Shown: one piece after another, positions 42,865-49,367 of the stretch
Position numbering within the stretch: the first letter of the stretch is position 1
Layout: every line of letters starts with the position of its first letter
Source: an uncultured Treponema sp.
GTDB taxonomy: Bacteria; Spirochaetota; Spirochaetia; Treponematales; Treponemataceae
Reading direction: 5' to 3'
Length of the DNA: 64,000 nt
Assembly (NCBI GenBank): GCA_947165895.1
Contig: CAMVCB010000004.1
Coordinates: 330,591-394,590, forward strand
The notes under the pieces: generated by a model
Seen by the model: the letters and a program-made list of their open reading frames with translations, nothing else
The model's database searches: none
Told to the model about the DNA's origin: nothing
Translations under genes and position numbers: made by a program

Positions 42865-43896
42865 TTAAATTTTTCTCAGAGAATCGCCGTCTTCGAAGGT
42901 TACGTTGAAAATTGCGGTTTCCTTTGTTGTGGTGGCTTCAGAAATCTGGTTGAAAAGAATTTCAGCGGCTTTCTGGCCCATTTTGGAAAGGGGCTGGACG
43001 TTTGTAGCGACATTAAGATTGAAATAGGAAGAATTGATAAAGCCGTCAAATCCGACAAGGCTTACCTGATCTGGAACGGAAAGGCCTGCTTCATTAATGC
43101 CGCGGGCAGCCTGAGGTACAAGGGAGTCGGCGCAGCAGAAAAGAGCTGTCGGCGGATTTTTCCAGGTGGTAAAGGCATTTTTTATATCCTTGTAAACATC
43201 CTTAGATTCAAATTCGGTGCGGATGATATATTCCTCTGGCTTGTAATCAGCACCCAGGTCATGCAGGGCCTGAATGTAGCCCCTTTCTCGGTCGGAAATA
43301 TTTGCGTTGTAAATTTCCCGGTGCAGGCCTACAAAACCGATTCTTCTATGGCCTGCTTCCCAGATTTTTTTGACGGTGTTGTAGCCGGCCTCGTAGTTTG
43401 CGGTATCAACCCAGGAAACAAGACTGCTTTCCGGCCGGTCGCCGATTACTACGCAGGGCAGCTTTCTTTTTGCCAGCTCAGAAAGCATTTCTTCGGGCAG
43501 CTCTTTTAATCCAACGTAAATAATTCCATCTACCTTTTTCTGCTTGAAGGGGCGAAGGTAATCGTAGTTCTGATTGCTTCCCGCAATCGGCGCAACCCCT
43601 AAAATCATATCAATTTCGTTTTTGCGACAGGTCTCTTCAATTCCAACCAGCACATTCAAAAGGTAGGAGGTTCTCATTGTCTGATCAAAAGGAATGGGCG
43701 TGAGGACGGCAATTGTATTGCAGCGGCCGGAATTTAAAACCTGACCGGCAAAGCTTGGAGCGTATCCCAGCTGGTCAATTGCGGCCTGAACTTTTTTCCG
43801 GGTTTCTTCCTTTACGTTGGGCTCCCCGTTTATTACGCGGGAAACTGTAATAAAAGAAACTCCTGCAAGATTTGCAACATCTTTCTGCGTTACCAT
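42865..43896 (-). CDS. LacI-family transcriptional regulator
   Basis: A 343-residue repressor. The N-terminal HTH (VTQKDVANLAGVSFITVSRVINGEPNVKEETRKKV, residues 2-36) includes the hinge that reads inverted repeats with a central CG. The rest is a sugar-binding periplasmic-protein fold (GFDGFINSSYFNLNVATNVQPLSKMGQKAAEIL near the end). AAAGG precedes the ATG. It lies nine bases after the GH30 gene in one operon, whose promoter has a matching palindrome, so it is probably autoregulated and controls the divergent importer. Confidence 0.93.
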   Translation of the reverse strand: MVTQKDVANLAGVSFITVSRVINGEPNVKEETRKKVQAAIDQLGYAPSFAGQVLNSGRCNTIAVLTPIPFDQTMRTSYLLNVLVGIEETCRKNEIDMILGVAPIAGSNQNYDYLRPFKQKKVDGIIYVGLKELPEEMLSELAKRKLPCVVIGDRPESSLVSWVDTANYEAGYNTVKKIWEAGHRRIGFVGLHREIYNANISDRERGYIQALHDLGADYKPEEYIIRTEFESKDVYKDIKNAFTTWKNPPTALFCCADSLVPQAARGINEAGLSVPDQVSLVGFDGFINSSYFNLNVATNVQPLSKMGQKAAEILFNQISEATTTKETAIFNVTFEDGDSLRKI

Positions 43897-43905
43897 TTTT
43901 TACCT

Positions 43906-45390
43906 TTACTTGTCTTCGATTATGTAGGTCTGAATGCTTCGCGGAGGGCAGACAAATGTCCGTCCGGAATTTTCATCACTTACTTTAGAATTATATTCGA
44001 TTTTTGCACTTTTGTCCTTTTCTTTGCAGTTCTGCAGATTCAGTTCAAAAATCATATCGTCTTCGGTCCGGTTCATTACTACAAGAACGATTTTTCCGTC
44101 GGGGCGTAGAAAGGCAGAAGTTTCCATTGTATTTCCCATGCGGCCGTCGACGGTGGCAGGGGTCATAAATGGAGTAATCTGGCAGCCAATTCTTTTTGAA
44201 AGCGGCCGGATAAAGCGGGAAAAATGTCCCATGTAATAGTATGAGCTCTGGTAAATGACTTTGCCGCTTTTTGTGTCGATTAAAATCGGTGCGTCGCAGT
44301 TGTTTCCTACGTGATTTGGCCCACCCTCAATGTCCAGAGCCATGTTCCAGTCAATCCAGGCGGTACAGCCGTTGTTCAAATCATTTATGATGTTGTGACC
44401 GTATCGTTCGCCCACATACCATTTTCCGGGACGGGAACCGCCTTCAATACAGCCTTCCGTAAAAAAGAGCTCTTTATCCTTTAAGATTTCCGAGCAGGCA
44501 GTAAGATTTTCGTACTGGTCGCCTGAATACCAGTGGAAGGCAAGGCCGTCAATAGCTGCTTCTGCCCCCGGAACTGAAAAGCTTTCCTTAAGGCGTTCAA
44601 GCATTCTGTCACGGTTGTGATCCCAGATGAGGATTTTTACGTCCTTGAGATTGTTGTTCATAAGGACAGGCTTTAAATATTTTACAGAGAAATCTGCTTC
44701 TTCTTTTCCTGTCCAGAGACATGAATCCCAGGTCTGCGAGGCTTCAGGTTCATTCTGGATTGAAACGTGGCTTGTTTTTATTCCTCTTTCTTCAAGTCCT
44801 TTTATAAACTTTACGTAGTATTCAGCCCAGAGCTTTTTATATTCCGGCTTGAGTTTTCCTCCGTGGTTCATATCGTTATTTGTTTTCATCCAGGCCGGAG
44901 GTGACCATGGAGTTACGATAACCTGAGCTTCCCTTTCAGATTTTTCATTTGATTCTGATGCCTGGCTGGACTGCATGAAAGCCTGAATTGCAAGCTTAAG
45001 GGCAGGAGTGATGTATTTATCTGTTCTTTCAAAAGAAAAGCTTTCAAGGCTTTCGTCTTTTTCCGGAAGACATGACCAGTTTTCAAGGCTGAAGTCGCAG
45101 GAATTCATGTGGGTACGGGCAAAATTATAGCAGTTGCATTTTTCATTCTGAGAAAAGCATGATTCAATTACTTTTTTTCTTTTCTTTTCTGATAAAAAAG
45201 AAAGAACGTAGCCGGCACTTTCTGTAATTGCGCAGCCAAAACCTTTTATTGTCTGAAAGGTCTGATTCTTATCCAGGGATATTTTGCAGGAAAGGTTTTT
45301 ATCCTTTTTTGCCATCCTGTTCTTTTGTGATACGGAAGTTAGCCGTCTTTTTGAATCCTTTGAGGATTCGTATATTTTTAAGATTTTCAT
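43906..45390 (-). CDS. GH30-family glycoside hydrolase
   Basis: A 494-residue enzyme without a signal peptide, so cytoplasmic. The GH30 features are KGFGCAITESAGYVLS near the N-terminus, VTPWSPPAWMKTN, the acid/base in SIQNEPEAS and the nucleophile in LFFTEGCIEGG. GH30 members cleave beta-linked glucosides, xylosides or fucosides; the substrate cannot be set here. With the divergent importer it should split an imported oligosaccharide. ATG 45390 has AAGGA about seven bases upstream; an earlier frame start at 45423 lies inside the operator. Confidence 0.9.
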   Translation of the reverse strand: MKILKIYESSKDSKRRLTSVSQKNRMAKKDKNLSCKISLDKNQTFQTIKGFGCAITESAGYVLSFLSEKKRKKVIESCFSQNEKCNCYNFARTHMNSCDFSLENWSCLPEKDESLESFSFERTDKYITPALKLAIQAFMQSSQASESNEKSEREAQVIVTPWSPPAWMKTNNDMNHGGKLKPEYKKLWAEYYVKFIKGLEERGIKTSHVSIQNEPEASQTWDSCLWTGKEEADFSVKYLKPVLMNNNLKDVKILIWDHNRDRMLERLKESFSVPGAEAAIDGLAFHWYSGDQYENLTACSEILKDKELFFTEGCIEGGSRPGKWYVGERYGHNIINDLNNGCTAWIDWNMALDIEGGPNHVGNNCDAPILIDTKSGKVIYQSSYYYMGHFSRFIRPLSKRIGCQITPFMTPATVDGRMGNTMETSAFLRPDGKIVLVVMNRTEDDMIFELNLQNCKEKDKSAKIEYNSKVSDENSGRTFVCPPRSIQTYIIEDK

Positions 45391-45404
45391 GGAATGTCCT
45401 TGTT

Positions 45405-45426
45405 TTAATGTTTGCGCAAACATTAA
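45405..45426. promoter_or_regulatory. LacI operator at the GH30-lacI promoter
   Basis: A perfect 22-base palindrome centred on TGTTTGCGCAAACA. It lies just downstream of the leftward -10 box, over the transcription start, so binding should block initiation. Confidence 0.9.
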
Positions 45427-45428
45427 AA

Positions 45429-45457
45429 ATTGTAGATGCAGGGGGAGAAAATGTCAA
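45429..45457 (-). promoter_or_regulatory. Promoter of the GH30-lacI operon
   Basis: On the minus strand: TTGACA (45452-45457), a 17-base spacer and TACAAT (45429-45434). It is followed at once by the operator. Confidence 0.85.
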
Positions 45458-45491
45458 TGTAAATTGGAAAAATAATTTTAAAATATTTTTC

Positions 45492-45535
45492 TTGACAGAT
45501 TAATCTTCATGAGCCTAAAATGTTTACGTAAACAT
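45492..45535 (+). promoter_or_regulatory. Promoter and LacI operator of the sugar importer operon
   Basis: TTGACA (45492-45497), an 18-base spacer and TAAAAT (45516-45521). The operator ATGTTTACGTAAACAT (45520-45535) overlaps the last bases of the -10 box. The geometry mirrors that of the leftward promoter. Confidence 0.88.
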
Positions 45536-45572
45536 AAAGGTCGGCGGTGCAAAACTGCCGATTAATTTTAAT

Positions 45573-45600
45573 CATTATATGTTTGCGCAAACATATAATG
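45573..45600. promoter_or_regulatory. Third LacI operator, downstream in the leader
   Basis: A perfect 28-base palindrome with the same TGTTTGCGCAAACA core as the first site. Lying about 53 bases after the second operator, it could support looping or act as a roadblock. Confidence 0.85.
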
Positions 45601-45663
45601 TAAAATAAAAGTGGATATTCGCCGTAAGGTGGATGATAAAAAAAAATCATAATAATCATAATT

Positions 45664-45784
45664 AGGAGGTGTGATAAAAATTACATCCCTGTAATTTTTA
45701 TCACAGCAGTTTGTTCAAGCGTTGCTTTCACAAACTGCGATATCGCACCTCCTGTGCGACCGCTAACGCGGGGTTTTTAAGGAG
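45664..45784 (+). promoter_or_regulatory. Structured mRNA leader of the sugar-binding gene
   Basis: The leader can fold into a three-way junction. AGGAGGTG (45664-45671) pairs with CACCTCCT (45746-45753). A 14-base perfect hairpin (45671-45684/45691-45704) and a nine-base hairpin (45706-45714/45730-45738) lie inside. An alternative hairpin CGCAC/GTGCG (45744-45748/45754-45758) competes for the same strand. It ends with CCGC-TAAC-GCGG, a T run and the AAGGAG ribosome site. Not a riboswitch class I know. Confidence 0.6.
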
Positions 45785-45790
45785 TTTTTT

Positions 45791-47164
45791 ATGAAAAAGT
45801 TAGGAAAGGCACTTGTGGCAGGTGTTTTTGCGTTGGGTATTGCAGCCGGTCTTACCAGCTGTGGTAAAAAGCAGGAGCGTGTAAAAATCCGCTGGTTTGT
45901 AGGATTGGGAGCAGGTTCAGATGAACCGACTTTTGCACCGCAGAAGGCAGTTGTTGATAAGTTCAACGCTTCTCAGAATGAAATTGAGCTTGTGCTTGAA
46001 ATCGTTGATAACAATCAGGCTTATCAGACTCTGGCAACTCAGATTTCCGGCGGAAACTCACCTGATATTGTAGGCCCTGTTGGTATCCGCGGCCGCGACA
46101 GTTTTAAAGGCGCATGGCTCGACCTTGATCCGCTTGTAAAAAAATCAGGTTTTGACCTTTCACAGTTTGATCCTTCAATGGTTGATTTTTACCGCGATCC
46201 TCAGGACGGACTTATCGGCCTTCCATTTGGAATTTATCCTTCATATCTTTATGTAAACAAGGAACTCTTTGAAGAAGCAGGAATTCCTCTTCCACCAAAA
46301 AATTACGGCGAAAAATATGTTGATGAAAACGGTAAGGAATGGACCTGGGATTATGACTGCATCCGCCGCCTGGGTATGAAGCTCACTGTTGATGCTAACG
46401 GAAATGACGCAACAAGTCCAAAATTTGACGCAAATAATATTGTTCAGTGGGGCTTTGGTATTGTTTGGGGTGATGCCCGCGGATACGGAACTTTGTTTGA
46501 ACCGGGAACTTTTGTTGGAAAGGGAAACAAGGCCCAGATTCCTGCTGCATGGCTTGATGCATGGAAGTGGACATACAACGGAATGTGGAAGGATCACTTT
46601 ATTCCTAACGGACCTTACGGAAGCTCAGACATTCTTTCTAACGGCAGCTGGGGTGAATCAGGAAAAATCGCAATGTTCCAGTGCCACCTCTGGTATTCAG
46701 GATACGCAAAAATGGATTATCAGTGGGACGTTTACCCAATGCCTTCTTACAAGGGTAAGACAACTGCAAAAATGCATGCAGATACCTTTGAAATTGCAAA
46801 GGGTACAAAGCATCCGGAAGAAGCATTTAAGGTTCTTTCATATCTCGTAACAACTGCATCAGATGATCTTCTTAAGATTTACGGTGGTATGCCTGCAATC
46901 ACATCAAAACAGGACGGCTTCCTGGAGACCTTCTTTAAAGAGCGCTATCCGCATGTAGATGTAAATACTGAAATTATTCAGGAAAGCGTAAAGTATGCAG
47001 ATAATCCTAACCACGAATCATGGATGCCAAGCTTCCAGGAAGCTTCAACCTGCTATACAGAATTCTGGGAAAATCTTACAAATAACGATGGCCTTAATGT
47101 AGAAAAAGAAGCAGAAATTCTTCGCAATAACCTCGATGGAATTTTCTCCGCTGCTAAAAAATAA
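45791..47164 (+). CDS. Sugar ABC transporter binding lipoprotein
   Basis: A 457-residue family 1 extracellular solute-binding protein with a lipoprotein signal (LTSC, Cys24). Landmarks are VDKFNASQNEIELVLEIVDNN, ISGGNSPDIVGPVG, DGLIGLPFGIYPSYLYVNKELFEEAGI and AMFQCHLWYSGYAK, typical of binding proteins for oligosaccharides. It delivers substrate to the two permeases that follow. Expression should be induced when LacI leaves its operators. AAGGAG lies seven bases before the ATG. Confidence 0.93.
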   Translation: MKKLGKALVAGVFALGIAAGLTSCGKKQERVKIRWFVGLGAGSDEPTFAPQKAVVDKFNASQNEIELVLEIVDNNQAYQTLATQISGGNSPDIVGPVGIRGRDSFKGAWLDLDPLVKKSGFDLSQFDPSMVDFYRDPQDGLIGLPFGIYPSYLYVNKELFEEAGIPLPPKNYGEKYVDENGKEWTWDYDCIRRLGMKLTVDANGNDATSPKFDANNIVQWGFGIVWGDARGYGTLFEPGTFVGKGNKAQIPAAWLDAWKWTYNGMWKDHFIPNGPYGSSDILSNGSWGESGKIAMFQCHLWYSGYAKMDYQWDVYPMPSYKGKTTAKMHADTFEIAKGTKHPEEAFKVLSYLVTTASDDLLKIYGGMPAITSKQDGFLETFFKERYPHVDVNTEIIQESVKYADNPNHESWMPSFQEASTCYTEFWENLTNNDGLNVEKEAEILRNNLDGIFSAAKK

Positions 47165-47183
47165 AACCACAAAAATTTAAAAA

Positions 47184-47219
47184 GGAGGCTGAGCGGAACA
47201 TATCCTCCTATGTTCCGCT
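47184..47219 (+). promoter_or_regulatory. Ribosome site plus hairpin before the first sugar permease
   Basis: GGAGG (47184-47188) lies 41 bases before ATG 47230. Between them is a perfect 11-base stem, AGCGGAACATA (47192-47202) and TATGTTCCGCT (47209-47219). Folding brings the site within about 13 bases of the start. The six-base loop TCCTCC is itself complementary to the ribosome site. Confidence 0.6.
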
Positions 47220-47229
47220 TTTACTTACC

Positions 47230-48153
47230 ATGAAAGCAAAGTCAAATTCCGGCGGAATTCAGCGCTGGGAAAAAAAGTGGGGCCTGATTTTTATTGCACC
47301 CTGGCTCATCGGCTTTACACTCTTTTATCTTGGGCCGATGATTGTTTCTTTTATCTTCTCCTTCCTTGACTATAATTTGATTCAGCCTGATGCTACCAGA
47401 TTTGTTATGGCTGATAACTGGAAGCGTGCTTTTGTTGATGATCCGATTGTTTTAAAATCAATCGCCCATATTCTTGAATATACATTGATTTCTCTTCCGA
47501 TTTCCTTTTGTTTTTCACTTTTTATTGCGGTCCTGCTCAATAATCAGTATATGATCGGAAAAAAACTTTTCAGAGCCTTGTTCTACCTGCCAAGCATGGT
47601 TCCTTTTGTAGCAACTGTTTTAATCTGGCAGGGAATTATGAATGAACAGACCGGCTGGTTCAATCTGATTTTAGGTCAGATGGGAATAAAAGGAATCAGA
47701 TGGCTTGCAAGTACAAAATGGATTTATATTTCTTATACTTTGATAGGACTCTGGGGCTGCGGTAACACGATTTTGATTTTCCTTGCAGGACTTCAGGGAG
47801 TTCCTCAGGAGCTTTACGAGGCCGCAATGATTGACGGTGCAAATTCCTGGCAGCGGCTTAAGGCTGTAACTATTCCTATGATGACGCCGGTAATCTTCTA
47901 TAACATTCTTATCAGCGTAATCGGACTTATGCAGTTCTTTTTAACACCTATGGTACTCAATAACGGAAGCGGATTCCCTAACGGCATGACAAACTTCCCT
48001 ATGGTTTATTTTTACAGACAGGCCTTCTCATACTTTAATATGGGCTACGGTGCTGTGATTGCCTGGGTAATTTTCTTTATCGGAATGCTCTTTACTGTTG
48101 TTCTTTTTGGAACTTCAAACAGATGGGTTTTCTATGCTGGTGAAAAAAAATAA
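47230..48153 (+). CDS. Sugar ABC transporter permease (MalF-like)
   Basis: A 307-residue inner-membrane protein with six helices, beginning WGLIFIAPWLIGFTLFYLGP. The EAA loop that docks the ATPase is YEAAMIDGANSWQRLKAVTIPMM. It forms half of the import channel. No ATPase gene is in the operon, so a shared MsmK/UgpC-type ATPase encoded elsewhere is expected. No in-frame start exists upstream of ATG 47230, and a hairpin separates it from its ribosome site. Confidence 0.93.
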   Translation: MKAKSNSGGIQRWEKKWGLIFIAPWLIGFTLFYLGPMIVSFIFSFLDYNLIQPDATRFVMADNWKRAFVDDPIVLKSIAHILEYTLISLPISFCFSLFIAVLLNNQYMIGKKLFRALFYLPSMVPFVATVLIWQGIMNEQTGWFNLILGQMGIKGIRWLASTKWIYISYTLIGLWGCGNTILIFLAGLQGVPQELYEAAMIDGANSWQRLKAVTIPMMTPVIFYNILISVIGLMQFFLTPMVLNNGSGFPNGMTNFPMVYFYRQAFSYFNMGYGAVIAWVIFFIGMLFTVVLFGTSNRWVFYAGEKK

Positions 48154-48163
48154 AGGTGAAAAT

Positions 48164-49198
48164 ATGACATTAAATAATTCAAGAAAAGTAAAACGGATTT
48201 ATATTTCTGTGATTACCATATTTATGCTTTCTATGTTTCTGATGCCTCTTTTCTACGGAATTTCAGGTTCTTTGAAAAGTAAGGAGCAGCTGTCTTCCCT
48301 TAATCACTCTCCAATTCCTATGTCTCCTAAAAAAGTCAAAATCGGCGGAAAGGAATGTGAAGTTCTGATGGTTCCTCAGGCTGACGGTACAAAAAAAGCT
48401 CTTGCGATTGTAAAAAAAGGCCGTGATGAATCTGTTTTTGTTGATCCTTCCAATGCTGAAGCAGGAGAAATAAAATGGAGCGGAAAGTGGAGAAGGCTTG
48501 AAAATGACTGGGAATTGAATCTTCAGTTCAGCAATTATAAAAAAGGCTGGGATGCCGTAAACTTCCTCCGTCTTTTCAAAAATACACTCCTTTACGCTCT
48601 GATTACAACTTTTGCGACCCTCTTTTCTTCAACTCTGGTTGCATACGGCTTTTCCCGCTTCAGGTTCCCTGGAAAAAACAAGTTTTTTATCGTTCTGATT
48701 GCAACAATTGTTTTGCCCGGTGCTGTAACTTTGATTCCGGTTTATACGATTTTTTATAAGCTGGGCTGGGTTGGAACCTGGCTGCCCCTTGTTGTTCCGC
48801 ACTTTTTTGCCAATGCCTATAACGTATTCCTTCTCCGTCAGTTTATGCTGGGTATTCCAAAAGAAATGGATGAAGCTGCCCGAATTGACGGCTGCGGCCC
48901 TGTGGCAACTCTCTACAAGGTGATTTTACCTCAGTGCCTTCCTGCCGTTATTTCCGTAGGTCTCTTCCACTTTTTCTGGGCATGGAATGACTTTTTCAAT
49001 CCTCTTTTGTACCTTGCCGGTCACCCCGAAAAATATCCAATCAGTATCGGCCTTTCAACCTTCAGCAATATGTACTCAACCGAAACCCACCTTGTTCAGG
49101 CAACCAGTATGATTGCCTGTGTAGTTCCTTTTATCATCTTCGTGGTTGCCCAGAAGTTCTTTATAGAAGGCGTTGTAGTTTCTGGAGTGGAAAAGTAG
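48164..49198 (+). CDS. Sugar ABC transporter permease (MalG-like)
   Basis: A 344-residue permease, the partner of the preceding one. The EAA loop is DEAARIDGCGPVATLYKVILPQC. After the first helix (about residues 12-32) there is an unusually long external insertion (about residues 40-125; KVKIGGKECEVLMVPQADG.. and IKWSGKWRRLENDWELNLQF) before the core. This extended loop occurs in some spirochaete and related sugar permeases. ATG 48164 has AAAGGTG at the right distance; the frame extends upstream only within the previous gene. Confidence 0.92.
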   Translation: MTLNNSRKVKRIYISVITIFMLSMFLMPLFYGISGSLKSKEQLSSLNHSPIPMSPKKVKIGGKECEVLMVPQADGTKKALAIVKKGRDESVFVDPSNAEAGEIKWSGKWRRLENDWELNLQFSNYKKGWDAVNFLRLFKNTLLYALITTFATLFSSTLVAYGFSRFRFPGKNKFFIVLIATIVLPGAVTLIPVYTIFYKLGWVGTWLPLVVPHFFANAYNVFLLRQFMLGIPKEMDEAARIDGCGPVATLYKVILPQCLPAVISVGLFHFFWAWNDFFNPLLYLAGHPEKYPISIGLSTFSNMYSTETHLVQATSMIACVVPFIIFVVAQKFFIEGVVVSGVEK

Positions 49199-49252
49199 GT
49201 GTTTACGGTAAATATAAGATAAGTTCTAAACGAATCGCCAAAAAAAGGGATG

Positions 49253-49335
49253 TCCAACAAGTAGAGAAAATGTCATTTTGCTTGTAAGGCAACAGATTGC
49301 CGTGTCGAGCACGGCAATGACATATACTTGTTGGA
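49253..49335. repeat. Long three-part inverted repeat after the sugar operon
   Basis: TCCAACAAGT (49253-49262) is mirrored by ACTTGTTGGA (49326-49335). Inside are ATGTCA/TGACAT and ATTGCCGTG/CACGGCAAT. It lies in the convergent gap and may terminate both transcripts. The termini also suit a small mobile (MITE-like) element. Confidence 0.65.
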
Positions 49336-49367
49336 TAACCACTTTTTGCTCTTAGATTATAACAGAT

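Noticed and set aside
42787..43509. 240-residue rightward frame
   Set aside because: Antisense to the LacI regulator, whose HTH and operators are clear.
45671..45694. Tiny leader ORF after AGGAGG in the sugar operon leader
   Set aside because: Seven codons inside a perfect hairpin with only one base between the AGGAGG and the GTG; more likely the AGGAGG serves pairing. Mentioned in the finding but not called.
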